A DNA stretch of 64,000 nt from Tepidimicrobium xylanilyticum (GTDB taxonomy: Bacteria; Bacillota; Clostridia; Tissierellales; Tepidimicrobiaceae): positions 1 through 64,000 of the forward strand of contig NZ_FNNG01000002.1 of the NCBI RefSeq assembly GCF_900106765.1. The letters are read 5' to 3'. The position numbers and the translations under genes are program-made. The notes under the pieces are model-generated. The model did no database searches, was not told the DNA's origin, and worked only from the letters and a program-made list of their open reading frames with translations. Shown here piece after piece: positions 35,212-47,408 of the stretch (the first letter of the stretch is position 1; each line of letters begins with the position of its first letter).

Positions 35212-37623
35212 CTATTTGACAACTATGTTATATATTTTACCCACAACGAATATCTCCTTTACAATTTGCTTATCCTGAAGGTATTTCATAATGCTTTCAT
35301 TTTCTTTAGCTTTCTCTCTTGCAACATCCTGTGTAGCATCAGGACTGATTTTTATGACCCCTCTAACCTTTCCATTAACTTGAACAGGCATCTCAATTAT
35401 TTCATCTTGTATTTTTTCCTCATCATATGAAGGCCACTGACTTTGATTGAGCATTCCATTAAAACCTAATATTTCCCATAATTCCTCTGTGATATGAGGA
35501 GCTACTGGGTTTAACAGAATTAGGAAAGTCTTAATATCAGCTTTAGTGATTTTGCCTATCTCATTAAATTCATTCAGTAAAGTCATAAGAGCTGCTATAG
35601 CTGTATTAAACTTCAATGTTTCATAGTCTTCTGAAACTTTTTTTATGGTCTTGTGGATAACAGTTTCCAGCTCTTTTGTATACTCATCACCATCTACAAC
35701 TATTTCCTGTAGCCTCCATACCCTCTCTAAAAATCTTCTACACCCCTTAACACCATTTTCTGACCAGGGTACTGATTTTTCAAAATCACCTATGAACATT
35801 TCATAAGTTCTTAGGGTATCTGCTCCATATTCTTTTACAATATCATCGGGATTTACTACATTTCCTCGAGATTTGGACATCTTCTCGTTATTTTCTCCCA
35901 AAATCATACCGTGAGAAGTTCTCTTATTATACGGTTCTACTGTATTTACTAATCCAATATCATATAAGAATTTATGCCAAAATCTTGAGTATAGTAGGTG
36001 TAGCGTGGTATGTTCCATTCCGCCATTATACCAGTCTACAGGCATCCAATACTCTATCTCTTCTTTTCTAGCTAGCTTCTCCTTGTTATGTGGATCCAAA
36101 TATCTCAAAAAATACCAGGAAGAACCTGCCCATTGAGGCATGGTATCTGTTTCTCTCATAGCTGCCTTACCACATTTAGGACAAGTGGTATTCACCCATT
36201 CTGGCATATTGGCTAATGGAGATTCTCCTGTATGTGTAGGTTCATAATTTTCTACCTCTGGCAACATAACAGGCAATTCCTCTTCTGGAACAGGTACCCA
36301 ACCACAATCATCGCAATGGACTAGAGGTATAGGTTCTCCCCAATATCTTTGACGAGAGAATACCCAGTCCCTTAATTTATAATTTACTTTTCTTTTACCA
36401 AGCCCATTTTCTTCAAGCCAATAACTTATCTTCTCGATTGCATCTTTGACTTCTAGTCCATTAATTAGTTCAGAATTAACCAATATTCCCGATTCAGTAT
36501 CAGTATAGGCTGCCTCTTCGACATTGCCCCCTTTTACCACCTCTACTATGGGAAGGCCAAATTTTTTCGCAAATTCCCAGTCTCTGCTGTCATGTGCTGG
36601 AACAGCCATTATAGCACCAGTCCCATAGCTCATCAAAACGTAATCGGATATCCATATGGGAATTTCTATATTATTTACGGGATTAATGGCTTTTATTCCT
36701 TTTATTTCAACTCCTGTCTTTTCCTTAGAAAGCTCAGTCCTTTCAAAATCGGATTTTTTACTAGCGTACTCTTGATATTTTCTTATTTCTTCTAAGTTTT
36801 CGATTTCATCCTTATACTTTTCTATTAGGGGATGTTCTGCTGCTATTACCATATAAGTAACTCCGTATAAGGTATCTGGCCTAGTGGTAAATACCTTTAA
36901 TACATCATCTTTATTCTTAATTCTAAAATCTACTTCCATCCCCTCGGATCTTCCTATCCAGTTTATCTGTTGGGTTTTTACTCTTTCTATATAATCCACC
37001 TTATCCAAATCATCTATAAGTCTATCAGCATATTCAGTAATCTTTAGCATCCATTGGTTCTTAGTTTTTCTAACTACTTCTCCACCACATCTTTCACAAC
37101 GGCCAGCTACTACTTCTTCATTTGCTAGACCTACTTTACAGGAAGTACACCAATTGATAGGCATTTCAGCTTTATAAGCTAGCCCCTTTTCAAACAACTT
37201 GATAAATATCCACTGTGTCCATTTATAATATTCTGGGTCTGTTGTATTTATTTCCCTTGACCAATTAAAAGAAAAACCAATGGATTTCAATTGTTCCTTA
37301 AATCGTGCCACATTCCTTTCTGTTACTTTCTTCGGATGAATTTTATGTTTGATTGCATAATTTTCAGTGGGTAATCCAAAAGCGTCCCATCCAATTGGGA
37401 AAAGAACATTATACCCTTCAAGCCTTCTCTTTCTGGCTACTATGTCCAGAGCGGTATAAGGTCTTGGGTGTCCTACATGAAGACCTTCTCCAGATGGATA
37501 GGGAAACTCAATTAACGCGTAAAACTTAGGTTTAGATTTATCATCACTAGTTTCAAAAATTCTTTTTTCTTCCCAAACCTTCTGCCATTTCTTCTCAATT
37601 TCGTTTGGTCTATACTCTGCCAT
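35212..37623 (-). CDS. leuS: Leucyl-tRNA synthetase
   Basis: This 803-residue class I synthetase charges tRNA-Leu. Seen: the HIGH equivalent [17 protein letters not shown] near residue 43, the CP1 editing domain with [16 protein letters not shown] (about 245) and [15 protein letters not shown] (about 330), zinc-type cysteines (CTSCKVG and CERCGGE), [10 protein letters not shown] near residue 575, and the C-terminal domain. Expression is under the T-box leader upstream. Confidence 0.97.
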   Translation of the reverse strand: MAEYRPNEIEKKWQKVWEEKRIFETSDDKSKPKFYALIEFPYPSGEGLHVGHPRPYTALDIVARKRRLEGYNVLFPIGWDAFGLPTENYAIKHKIHPKKVTERNVARFKEQLKSIGFSFNWSREINTTDPEYYKWTQWIFIKLFEKGLAYKAEMPINWCTSCKVGLANEEVVAGRCERCGGEVVRKTKNQWMLKITEYADRLIDDLDKVDYIERVKTQQINWIGRSEGMEVDFRIKNKDDVLKVFTTRPDTLYGVTYMVIAAEHPLIEKYKDEIENLEEIRKYQEYASKKSDFERTELSKEKTGVEIKGIKAINPVNNIEIPIWISDYVLMSYGTGAIMAVPAHDSRDWEFAKKFGLPIVEVVKGGNVEEAAYTDTESGILVNSELINGLEVKDAIEKISYWLEENGLGKRKVNYKLRDWVFSRQRYWGEPIPLVHCDDCGWVPVPEEELPVMLPEVENYEPTHTGESPLANMPEWVNTTCPKCGKAAMRETDTMPQWAGSSWYFLRYLDPHNKEKLARKEEIEYWMPVDWYNGGMEHTTLHLLYSRFWHKFLYDIGLVNTVEPYNKRTSHGMILGENNEKMSKSRGNVVNPDDIVKEYGADTLRTYEMFIGDFEKSVPWSENGVKGCRRFLERVWRLQEIVVDGDEYTKELETVIHKTIKKVSEDYETLKFNTAIAALMTLLNEFNEIGKITKADIKTFLILLNPVAPHITEELWEILGFNGMLNQSQWPSYDEEKIQDEIIEMPVQVNGKVRGVIKISPDATQDVAREKAKENESIMKYLQDKQIVKEIFVVGKIYNIVVK

Positions 37624-37644
37624 TACTCTACCTCCTATTATTTA

Positions 37645-37875
37645 ATAAAAAAACCTTTCGTCTGATTTTAGAGACGAAAGGCATAATTTCCGCGGTACCA
37701 CCCTAATTGATAGCAAAGCTATCCTCTTAATACGATAACGACGTCGCCGGTTAAAGTTACTAAACTTCACTTTAACAACTCTAGGACGAGTTCAGCTTAT
37801 ATTGATACTGTTTTTCACCAACCAACAGCTCTCTAAAATCAATGGATAAGCCTACTACTTCCTATCATAGTTAAT
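37645..37875 (-). promoter_or_regulatory. T-box leader of leuS
   Basis: The T-box sequence AGGGTGGTACCGCGG is at 37704-37690. The terminator stem CCTTTCGTCT...AGACGAAAGG with a T-run is at about 37681-37647. In Stem I the segment GAACTC places CUC, a leucine codon, at 37790-37788 as the specifier. Uncharged tRNA-Leu should stabilise the antiterminator and allow leuS transcription. Confidence 0.93.
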
Positions 37876-37939
37876 TTTCGATTTTATAAAGTATTATAGC
37901 AGATGTAGAATTGGAAATCAAGGATTTATATGCTATTTT

Positions 37940-39328
37940 TTAGAATTCTGCTGACCCAACAGTCCTAGGGAATGGAATAACATCTCTAATATTGGACATT
38001 CCAGTCATATACATTATTGCTCTTTCAAACCCCAATCCATAGCCTGCATGTTTTACACCACCATATTTTCTTAGTTCTAAATACCACCAATAATCATCCT
38101 TTTTCATGCCCATTTCTTCAATTCTTTTCTCCAAAACATCCAGCCTTTCTTCCCTTTGGCTTCCTCCAATTATCTCTCCAACACCAGGAACTAACAAGTC
38201 CATGGCCGCAACCGTATTTTCATCGTCATTAAGTCGCATATAAAAAGCCTTAATATCCTTCGGATAATCTATAATAAACACTGGCCCTTTAAATACCTTT
38301 TCAGAAATATATCTTTCATGCTCCGTTTGCAAATCCATACCCCATTTTACAGGAAATTGGAATTGCTCCTTAGATTTTTGTAATAGGTTTATTGCTTCTG
38401 TATAAGTAATGCATTCAAAATCTGAATTAACAATATTTTCTAACCTTTCAATTAATCCCTTATCGATGAATGAGTTAAAAAATTTCATTTCCTCTGGAGC
38501 CTTTTCCATTACATAGGATAGTAAAAATTTCATCATATCTTCTGCTAATTTCCTGTTATCGGTTAAATCAGCAAAAGCTATTTCTGGCTCTATCATCCAG
38601 AATTCAGCAGCATGTCTTGGGGTATTGGAGTTTTCAGCCCTGAAGGTAGGACCGAAGGTATAGACTCTTTTAAATGCCAATGCGTAAGCTTCAGCCTCTA
38701 ACTGACCACTAACAGTTAAATTTGTTTCTCTTCCAAAAAAGTCCTCAGTATAATCCACCTGATTGTTTTCATGTAGTGGAACATTGGTTAAATCAAAAGT
38801 GGTAACCCTAAACATTTCCCCTGCACCTTCTGCATCACTACCAGTTATAATTGGCGTATGGACATATACAAAACCCCTGTCTTGAAAGAATTTGTGAATA
38901 GCATAAGCAGCCAATGACCTTACTCTAAATACAGCATTAAAAGTATTGCCTCTTGGTCTCAAGTGTGCTATGGTCCTTAAATATTCAAAGGTATGCCTCT
39001 TCTTCTGTAAAGGATAATCTCTATCTGATGGTGCTAATAAGCTTATTTCTTTTGCCTGAATTTCAAAGGGCTGTTTTGCCTCGGGAGTTTCCACTAAGGT
39101 ACCTTTTACAGATATGGCACTACTAATAGGCAATTTTTCTACTTCAGGGAAATTTTGTAAAGTTTCATCAAATACAACCTGTAAATTAGCAAAAAAAGTG
39201 CCATCATTTACTTCAATAAAACCAAACCTCTTGGATGACCTTAATGTTCTAATCCATCCTTCAATTTCAATTTCCTTATTTAAATACTTCTCTGACTCTT
39301 TAAAAATATCTCTTATATCTATTGCCAT
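37940..39328 (-). CDS. asnS: Asparaginyl-tRNA synthetase
   Basis: This 462-residue class IIb synthetase charges tRNA-Asn. Seen: an OB-fold anticodon domain (residues 12-105, [22 protein letters not shown]), motif 2 around [22 protein letters not shown] (about residue 215) and motif 3 [15 protein letters not shown] near 435. The Asn in ENSNT and the absence of AspRS inserts favour AsnRS. The T-box specifier AAC upstream confirms it. Confidence 0.96.
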   Translation of the reverse strand: MAIDIRDIFKESEKYLNKEIEIEGWIRTLRSSKRFGFIEVNDGTFFANLQVVFDETLQNFPEVEKLPISSAISVKGTLVETPEAKQPFEIQAKEISLLAPSDRDYPLQKKRHTFEYLRTIAHLRPRGNTFNAVFRVRSLAAYAIHKFFQDRGFVYVHTPIITGSDAEGAGEMFRVTTFDLTNVPLHENNQVDYTEDFFGRETNLTVSGQLEAEAYALAFKRVYTFGPTFRAENSNTPRHAAEFWMIEPEIAFADLTDNRKLAEDMMKFLLSYVMEKAPEEMKFFNSFIDKGLIERLENIVNSDFECITYTEAINLLQKSKEQFQFPVKWGMDLQTEHERYISEKVFKGPVFIIDYPKDIKAFYMRLNDDENTVAAMDLLVPGVGEIIGGSQREERLDVLEKRIEEMGMKKDDYWWYLELRKYGGVKHAGYGLGFERAIMYMTGMSNIRDVIPFPRTVGSAEF

Positions 39329-39360
39329 ATTTATTCTCCTTTCTACTTAATTTTCTTTAT

Positions 39361-39600
39361 TAAAAAAACCTTCCATCCGAAAGGGACGAAAGGTTCGCGG
39401 TACCACCCTAATTGCTAAAAATAGCCACTTTCACACGTTTAACGGTGTGTAAACCCGTCTAAGCCTACTATCCGAAGATTTCGGTTAGAAACTCAAGGAT
39501 GTTCTTCGATATAAGTTTCGTGCTGGGTTCCCACTTTACCCCAACTCCCTGAGACTACCTCTTATATCTACTCTTCCTATCATCGTTCATATGAACTTTA
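39361..39600 (-). promoter_or_regulatory. T-box leader of asnS
   Basis: The T-box AGGGTGGTACCGCG is at 39409-39396. A terminator stem CCTTTCGTCC...GGATGGAAGG with seven T follows at about 39393-39362. The specifier position in Stem I reads AAC (39503-39501), an asparagine codon, in the context GAAGAACATCC. Confidence 0.93.
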
Positions 39601-39616
39601 TAATATTATAAAAAGA

Positions 39617-40942
39617 TTATTCACCTTTGTCAAATAATTTAGTTAAATATTCTTTTATTTTCTTTTCATAACCATATTCTGTAGGTATGTAATATTTTCT
39701 TCCTACAAATTCATCAGGTAAATACTGCTGTTTAACATAAGCCCTTTCATAATCATGGGGATATAAATAGCTCTTTCCATAACCTAAATTATTGGCGCCA
39801 ATATATGATGCATCCTTTAAATGATTTGGTACCTCTCCAATAGGTTTATTTTTAACATCTTCTAAAGCTTTATTGATTCCCATATAGGATGCGTTGCTCT
39901 TTGGTGCACATGCCACATATACTGCTGCTTGAGCTAATATAATTCTTGCCTCTGGCATTCCAATAACATCTACAGCATTAAAAGCTGCTACTGCTAAAAC
40001 TAAAGCTTGGGGGTCAGCATTTCCCACATCTTCTGAGGCACAAATTATTATTCTCCTAGCTATAAATTTGGGGTCCTCTCCAGCATTTATCATCTTCGCA
40101 AGCCAATACAATGTTGCATCTGGATCTGAACCTCTCATGCTCTTAATAAAGGCTGAAATAGTATTATAATGTTCATCTCCACCTTTATCATATTTTGCTG
40201 TTTTCACCAATATACATTCTTTTATAGTATCCAAATCTATTTTAATTATACCTTCTTCATCTTCTGGAGTAGAAAGTACTCCAATCTCTAACGAGTTTAA
40301 AGCCAACCTTCCATCTCCATCAGATATGGTTATCAAATAATCTAAGGCTTCCTCATCTATTTTAACCTTATACTTTCCTAATCCTCTTTCTTTATCTGTC
40401 AATCCTTTTTTAATTATCCTCATTATATCCTGTTTGGTTAATGGATACAAAGGAATAACCATCATTCTAGATAATAAGGCTTTATTTACCTCAAAATATG
40501 GATTTTCGGTAGTTGCTCCAATTAAGATAATTATACCCCTTTCTACAAAAGGTAGTAAGGCATCTTGTTGAGCCTTATTAAACCTGTGGATTTCATCTAT
40601 AAATAGGATAGTCCTCTTATTATATAGTTTTAGACTTTCCTCAGCTCTATGGATTACCTCTCTAATATCCTTAACTCCTGATGTAACTGCAGATAATTTT
40701 TCAAAGCTCATGTTAGTCGAATTAGCTATTATCATAGCTAATGTAGTCTTTCCCGTCCCAGGTGGACCATAGAAAATCATAGAAGTGATCCTGTCTGCCT
40801 TTATAGCTCTATATAGAAATTTATTATCTCCAATTATATGTTCCTGTCCAACAAATTCCTCTAATGTCTTTGGCCTCATTCTATCTGCTAAGGGAGCATT
40901 TTTATTTAATTGATTTTCCATATTTAAAGTAAATAAATCCAC
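39617..40942 (-). CDS. rarA: Replication-associated recombination protein A (RarA/MgsA)
   Basis: This AAA+ ATPase of about 441 residues acts at stalled replication forks. Seen: PLADRMRPKTLEEFVGQEHI at the start, Walker A GPPGTGKTTLA near residue 50, Walker B LFIDEIHRFNKAQQD, and the C-terminal RarA domain with DPDATLYWLAKMI and the tail motif YLPDEFVGRKYYIP. I choose the GTG at 40942, giving the usual MDLF start and a proper AGGTGA spacing, over a GTG at 40951 and an ATG at 40921. Confidence 0.93.
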   Translation of the reverse strand: MDLFTLNMENQLNKNAPLADRMRPKTLEEFVGQEHIIGDNKFLYRAIKADRITSMIFYGPPGTGKTTLAMIIANSTNMSFEKLSAVTSGVKDIREVIHRAEESLKLYNKRTILFIDEIHRFNKAQQDALLPFVERGIIILIGATTENPYFEVNKALLSRMMVIPLYPLTKQDIMRIIKKGLTDKERGLGKYKVKIDEEALDYLITISDGDGRLALNSLEIGVLSTPEDEEGIIKIDLDTIKECILVKTAKYDKGGDEHYNTISAFIKSMRGSDPDATLYWLAKMINAGEDPKFIARRIIICASEDVGNADPQALVLAVAAFNAVDVIGMPEARIILAQAAVYVACAPKSNASYMGINKALEDVKNKPIGEVPNHLKDASYIGANNLGYGKSYLYPHDYERAYVKQQYLPDEFVGRKYYIPTEYGYEKKIKEYLTKLFDKGE

Positions 40943-41109
40943 TATTATCACCTATTCATAAATATATTGTTACATTTCATGTTATAATTAATGATATATT
41001 AGATTAATATTTTAGTCAATTATTCAAACATTTATAAAGCTAGTTTCTCCATTTTATCAATAAGCTGTCTTTTGTAAACATTCTTTAAAAGTTTCACCTT
41101 TCCATATTA

Positions 41110-41323
41110 TTAGGTTTCTTGTACCATACCTACAATCCTGTCTAATAGCAATTTAAAATCTATTTTACCATATATATTTAATTCTTCATGTCTATATAAG
41201 GTACTTAATCTCTAATTTTATTATATCATCATACTTTGTTACTACAATTGTCATAGAATCCTCTACTTCCTTAAAAGATTCATCTTCAGAATATATTAGT
41301 TCTACATCAGGCTCAAAAACATG
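41110..41323 (-). pseudogene. Remnant coding fragments beside the S8 protease relic
   Basis: In the 350 bases between rarA and the protease relic, two translated stretches look like former protein. One is HVFEPDVELIYSEDESFKEV, read from 41323 and open to a TAG at 41192-41194. The other begins RHEELNIYGKIDFKLLLD and ends at a TAA at 41110-41112. They are in different frames and continue the protease relic after a frame change. Their origin is not known; they may be the C-terminal part of a peptide-maturation protein of the same locus. From 40952 to 41109 nothing else can be supported. Confidence 0.45.
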
Positions 41324-41709
41324 CTACAATTGTTTTCTTCTGCTTGACCATTGTTAATAATATCCTTTATAATATCTCTTAATAGGTAGTCATCCTTAAG
41401 ATTTACTGAACCACCACTAAAATGTATAATAGGGATACTGTTATCTAGACAGTACTTAAAAGCAGTTATTAAATCTTTAATATCTGCATTCATTTCATTG
41501 GGATTAAAAATTCTTATACTAATAAGCTCTGCTTCTGGAGCATATTCGTTAATTATTTTACATGCATTAAAACCATGGTCAGTACTGATTGGGATTTCAT
41601 CACTCTTATTAATAACTAAATTTCCACCACTTACCACTATATCTTCAATTATGTTTAATTCTTTTCTAAATACAGGTAATATTCCATCATCTATTACAAC
41701 TATTTTCAT
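41302..41709 (-). pseudogene. Subtilisin-like (S8) peptidase, N-terminal relic
   Basis: This 135-codon frame matches the first third of a small cytoplasmic-type S8 serine peptidase: MKIVVIDDGI carries the catalytic Asp, STDHGFNACKII the His (residue 45), and IIHFSGGSVNLKD the region before the oxyanion site. The frame ends in EENNCSMFLSLM, and the catalytic serine segment is absent, so the enzyme cannot work. S8 peptidases of this size accompany Cys-rich peptide (RiPP) loci in Clostridium, which fits the neighbouring genes. It follows the ABC exporter relic by about 30 bases. Confidence 0.65.
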
Positions 41710-41741
41710 AGTTAAGCATCACCTTTTACCATATATTTTTT

Positions 41742-43535
41742 CTATTGATATCTAAATAATTCAGCATATCTTTTGTTATCTTTTAATAATTGTTCTGGTT
41801 TACCATCCTCAATTACTTTGCCATCTTCTAATACAATAACCCTGTCTGCTAAAGATAAATTAGATAATCTATGAGAAGTAAACAAAATAAGTTTATTTTC
41901 AGTTATATCCTTCAATTTATTGAAAATTTCATACTCTGCCTTTGGATCTAAATTTGAAGAAACTTCATCCAGTATAAGAACTGTATCCTTGCGATATAAT
42001 ACCCTAGCTAGAGCTAGCTTTTGAGTTTGTCCACCTGATAGAATTAAACCATCTGGCGCAAAGAATTTAGATATATATGCATCTAATCCTGTATCACTTA
42101 AATCTAAAAGTTCTATAAAATTGCTATTCTCTAAAGCTTCTATTATATCTTCATCATTAACCTGTATGTCAGATTTTCCTAATTGAAAGTTTTATCTAAT
42201 AGTAAAAGCAAAATTATTCATATCTTGAAAATAAACACTAAAGCTTCTTCTCAAAGAATTAAGAGTATAGGATGATATATTAATGCCATTTATCAAAATT
42301 TCTCCAGAGGTTGGTTCATAAAACCTAAGTAAAAGTTTTATAATTGTAGATTTGCCTGAACCATTTAATCCTATGAATGCAACGTGCTCAGGATTATTAA
42401 TATAAAAACAGATGTTTTTTAAGGCATATTTTTCACTAAGTGGATAAATAAAGCTTACATTTTTAAAAGTAATGCTATCCACAATTTTCAATTCCAATGT
42501 ACCATTATCTTCTACTTTATTTGTATATTTAAAAAGTGATTTATAATTATTCATCCTTAATTTATTTTCAACTATTTCCATAGAAGAAGATATAAAGCCA
42601 GATGTCGAATGCCATAATTGTCCTAATAATCCACTTAAGAATATGTAGTCCCCTATATTTAATTTTCCATCTACTATATTAAAAATTATATGACCACTTA
42701 TAATAACAAGAACAACCTCTGGTAAGTAATCTAATATAAAAGTTATCCTAGAGCGATTTTTTAAAATTTTTTTACGCTGACTAAATAGTTTGCTCCATAG
42801 ATTATCATAGACATTTTTTAGTACCTCACTTGATTCAAAACGTCTCACATCTTGACCAAAATCCCTATTAAAAGCTATCTGTTGAATATATGACAGCTTT
42901 CTCCTATTTGATATTTGTTCTAAACTTAAATCATAAAGAGACTCTGTATAATATTTTAATGCTATTCCAGAGGGTAAGGCAGTCATTGTCATTACTAAAG
43001 CATAAACAATATTCTCATTTTAAAGAATAACAAATGCTATTAAGAATGATATAATAGCACTGATGGCAGATATACTTGAACCTAATGCTTGAACCAGAAT
43101 TGAACCATCTCTCATTGCTGATGTAATCTTATCTTGATAGTTTGGATTATCGAAATATGCTAAATCCACATTAAAAGAAAATTCTATCATATTTCTTGTT
43201 ATCCAATGGTCTAATTGTTCTGAATGAACAATTCTAGAATAGATTTGAACCTTTATCATTATTACTTTTAATAAGGCTATTAAATCCATAAGAAGCAAAA
43301 GATTATATATAGAGAAAGTATTAAAATTGCCTACAGAAGCAGATATATGGTTAATTATCTGCCTCGAGATAAAAACTGCTACAATGTTTAATAATGGATT
43401 AAGTAATTCTGCTGATACCCTCAATATTGTATATAAATGGGAAACTTTCCACGAAGGCTTAATACACCATGAAAATACCTCTATAAAATCTTCTGTTTTT
43501 TCTTCAAATTTGCTCACTTTTATTTTCTTAAGCAT
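41742..43535 (-). pseudogene. ABC exporter (permease-ATPase fusion) with two in-frame TAA codons
   Basis: One uninterrupted frame of 598 codons encodes a type I ABC exporter: transmembrane domain at residues 1-330 and ATPase at about 360-597, with Walker A GLNGSGKST, the Q-loop region YFQDM, signature LSGGQTQKLALARVL, Walker B TVLILDEVSSNLD and the H-loop TSHRLS. The frame is broken only by TAA at 43022-43020 (codon 172) and TAA at 42194-42192 (codon 448). Both replace sense codons in regions where the protein otherwise aligns well. It was probably the exporter of the Cys-rich peptide. Damage by nonsense mutation is the simplest reading. Confidence 0.8.
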
Positions 43536-43555
43536 AATAGAACCTCTCTAATTGC

Positions 43556-44221
43556 CTATTTTATCTTCTCAATAGTTCCATCCTTTATTCTCCATACATT
43601 GTCAGATTGTTCTGCAATTTCCATATCATGTGTTACTATAATTACACAGAAGCCCTGTTCATGTGCTAATCGTTTAAATATATCTATTATTTTATAACTG
43701 TTTTCATCGTTAAGATTACCAGTAGGCTCATCTGCAAGAATTACCTTTGCTCCTGTTGCTAAAGTTCTACCTATAGCAACCCTTTGTTGTTCTCCACCTG
43801 ATAGATTGGATGGATACCTGAATTGCTTGTCTCCATCTATACCTAGAGATTCTAGTATTTTTTTGCTCCTTTCTCTTGCTTGATTCTTATCCATTCCCTT
43901 GTATTCCATAGGAAAGCTTAGATTTTCCAAAGCAGTCAATAGGGGGAATAGCTGAAATGCTTGGAAAACCATGGATACAGAATCCCTTCTATACTCATCT
44001 AAGTCTAAATCATTTAAATCTATATTGTTTATTGTAATAGTCCCTTGGGTTGGCTTATCTAACCCAGCCATTATAGATAGTAGTGTGGTTTTACCACTAC
44101 CTGAAGGGCCTACTATTGCATTTAATTGACCACCTTCAAATCTACAGTTTACATCCTTTAGTACATCTTTATTTGCACCTTTATATCTATAATATAAATT
44201 CTTCATCTCAAGCTTTGCCAA
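43556..44221 (-). CDS. MacB/LolD-type ABC transporter ATPase
   Basis: This intact 221-residue ATPase of the MacB/LolD/FtsE type has Walker A GPSGSGKTT (about residue 38), the Q-loop MVFQAFQLFPLLTALENL, signature LSGGEQQRVAIGRTLA and Walker B VILADEPTGNLND. It would power the FtsX-type permease encoded upstream, which is broken. Such pairs export or sense antimicrobial peptides. It is the only large ORF in this locus without a visible lesion, but without its permease it is probably idle. Confidence 0.88.
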   Translation of the reverse strand: MAKLEMKNLYYRYKGANKDVLKDVNCRFEGGQLNAIVGPSGSGKTTLLSIMAGLDKPTQGTITINNIDLNDLDLDEYRRDSVSMVFQAFQLFPLLTALENLSFPMEYKGMDKNQARERSKKILESLGIDGDKQFRYPSNLSGGEQQRVAIGRTLATGAKVILADEPTGNLNDENSYKIIDIFKRLAHEQGFCVIIVTHDMEIAEQSDNVWRIKDGTIEKIK

Positions 44222-44235
44222 TATACTCCCTCCCT

Positions 44236-47200
44236 TTATTCCTTTACATGTAGCATTTCTAATGGCTTTTTATAAAGTACATTTTTTAAACTGACCAAAA
44301 TACCTATGATACTTGCTAATAAGTATCCTACTATGATAAGGAGATACTTCCATATTGGGTATATTCCAGATTTAAAAGTTACTACATTTATTACTGCAAT
44401 AGCTATAATTTCTCCAACAATTATTAGCAATAAGCTTTCCCCAAATACGTAGCCTTTTATTTCCACTTCTTTTACTCCAAGGACTCTCATAATCGATAAT
44501 TCTTCACTTCTTCTAAGGATTAATAAATAGGGTAAAGCTACGCCGATTAGCAGTGATAATACTAGTATGATTGGATATATAATACTTAACAATTCCAGGT
44601 TTTTCTCTAATGGTCTAATGGTTTCAGTAAGTTTTTCGCCATAAATAACCAGTTTAAATCCAGTACTTTCACCACTATTGGTCTTAGCAACTTGATTCAA
44701 TATCTCCTCCCTATTGTAGTAAAGTTCTTTATTCTTCTCTTTATCAAATATTAAATCTATTTTTACATAATTAATTCCATTTCTTACAATTAACCTAACT
44801 GCCTCTAAAGGAAAGATAAAGGTTTCAAATACTTTATTTCTTGGGATTAGGAATTGTTGTTTACAATAGACATCATATGTTGGAAGTCCATAAGTTTCAA
44901 AAGTACCTACAATGGTTCCATATACATCGGGATAGTTTAAGCCTGCATCTTTTAAAGATACTTTATCTCCTATCTTTAAGTTATAAGTATCCATAGCTAC
45001 AGTAGAAGCTAAAATTGGAATTTCATCTTGTGTTAGAGTATAAGAATTGAATTTATCGATTATACTTTGATCCTCTACTCCAGATAGTTTTATTCCGTTA
45101 TCTGAGTTCAGCTCTTTATTAGATGCTAATACCGTCATAAATAAATATCTTTCATAATATGCTATTTTTGAAACGTCCTTTTGGATTGTCTCTATAATCC
45201 CACTTCTATCAATGTTTATTTCACTATACTCATTATCTACAAATGCAAAGTAATCTTCTACTAAACCAGTTTTTAAAATTTTGTCTAAAATTACTTCTGG
45301 AATATCCCCTTTAAATGAAAATTTTGCTTCACCAACATATTCTATCTTTCCAAATATGGTGGTTTTAGATATGGTTTTATCAATGAAATCCTTGTTTAAT
45401 TCTATTACATTAATTAACCATGTAAGAGTTCCAACCAACAGCCCTGTTACAACTACCATTAAAGTAGTAGTTAGAATAGATCGAAAAATATGCTTTTTAC
45501 CATATCCCTTAATAGCTTCCTTCCCTTTACCGACATTAATACTTAAATCATCAGATGAAAGGACATCTGTTAAGCTTTCGATACTAAACTCACTATCAGT
45601 TATATCAAAATCAACCACAGCCAGCTTTTTGCCTTTCATTTCATTCTCTTTGTTTTTATTTCTAAAGAATTCAAGCAAAGACCTATTTTTAAGTCTAAGC
45701 ACCATAAGTAAGGATTGTATTACAAAAACTCCTGCTATTGTTAGAAATATAGGAAATATAAATTTAATATTAATAGAAAAATCTAAACTGCAAGGTAATT
45801 TCCCTAGAATTTCCTCTAATATCTTTTTAGAATTCTTTATAGCAGTTTGATAGCCAAAATAAGAGGATAATCCTATTCCTATGGTAGTAAAAATGTATAA
45901 TGGAATCAGTAGATATCTAGATGCAGATCTATGTGTAACACCTAGGATTCTTTCAATAGCATAGCTATTCTTATAAATCTCCATATACATATAAACGGTA
46001 AACAACATTGCAAATAGCAATAAAAATGAGTATATAATAATATTCACTTTAAGATTATTTAAAACCTTATTACTAGATAACCAAAAGGATTCTGCATTAT
46101 TCTCGATAAATTGAAGTTCAAACAGCTTCCTTAACACTATCAGTGTATTTTTCAACAAATTGCGATTGTTCTGTAGGATCCTTTAATACAAAACTATAAT
46201 TTTCTCCATATAAGTAAGGTTTCCCATTTTCATTTTCAGTTTCAGTATAAAATTCTATAAATTCTTTAGGTACCGTACTTATAGGTACATATATTCTTTT
46301 ACCTGAAAAAGAATAATCATAAACCCCTACTATTTTGTACTCCATAATCTGGCTTTTATGATAATTTTTCCACTCTTTCCTGTCTCTTTCGGTCACTAAA
46401 AACTCCGGGATTTCACATTCCATATATTGAAGAGAAATTTTGTCTCCTAATTTTAGCCCTCGTGCTTTAAATAAATCTATCCCAACTACACAGACTTTAT
46501 TATTATTATTATTCATATAATCATCATAGTTAATCCATCTTCCATCATATAAAGTAATGCCGCCTCGATTTTCCTGAAGATATGGGATAGTTTCCATGTT
46601 TTTAGTTGCAATTAGGCTAAAAGTTCTAGTGTTCACATCTAAAAAGATAATAGGCTCCAACTTCAAGTCCATATAGCTCTCCCATGATGCTATCGTTTAT
46701 ATAGGGAATTAACTTGGGTGTGCTTCTTATGGGTGTACTTTCTGTGTTTAGTTCATATTTTTGTGCTACAAGTGTAATGAAGCCGTCTTCAAGCATTTCT
46801 TCGCTATCAGGCATATAGATCCAATCCGGATATCCAGCAACTAGTTTTTGGACCCGACTCTCTATGACCACACCATCATACTTATGCTTGACATAGTTTC
46901 TAATTCGTATTTTTTCTGGTTTTACTATAACAAATAGGTCATAGACAAAGAGTTCCATGCCTGGATATTAATTTAAATAATCAGATTCAAGATGTTTATA
47001 TGATACATTTAACAGATTATCAGTAACTCCTAAAGTCCATATTCTACAGTCTTCATAATCAATCATTGGGTCATCTTTAAATAATTCTCTTACCTAATAT
47101 ATGTTTCCGTTACCACCATCTGACAAATCCATTTGTATGTAGCCAATGCTATTATAGGCTTTTTTGCAGACTCAACTTCTTTGCTGATTAGATTATATGA

Positions 47201-47305
47201 AATAAAATTCATAATGAAAGTGCTTGAAACTGATGACAGTATTAAAATAAGTAGGGCAAATTTAATTGGTCGTCTAATAACGGATTTTAATATTGGATTT
47301 TTCAT
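44236..47305 (-). pseudogene. FtsX/MacB-type permease, broken at four or more sites
   Basis: These pieces assemble into one large permease of about 1,020 residues with an N-terminal membrane segment, an extracytoplasmic domain, a first FtsX core, a second ectodomain and a C-terminal FtsX core ending in LEMLHVKE. Lesions seen: a frameshift near 47090 (after VVTETYI), an in-frame TAA at 46970-46968, a frameshift between 46672 and 46626, and another near 46120-46150 (before FELQFIENNAESF). Coding sense is clear on both sides of each. The 640-codon piece at 44236-46158 is the largest survivor. The partner ATPase is the next gene. Confidence 0.85.
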
Positions 47306-47370
47306 CCTTTCACCTCTAGTATAATACATTGGTAATACATAAAAATTTCTATATGAAAAATCAAGAAAAA

Positions 47371-47402
47371 TAGTCTCAGCTTAGATTTTTCATCTAAGCT
47401 GA
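47371..47402 (-). terminator. Terminator/attenuator after the Cys-rich peptide gene
   Basis: An 11-bp perfect stem (TCAGCTTAGAT with its complement), a 5-base loop and a U-rich tail (ACTATTTTTCTT). Such a hairpin between a precursor gene and transporter genes would let the precursor be made in excess. Confidence 0.75.
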
Positions 47403-47408
47403 ACAAAA

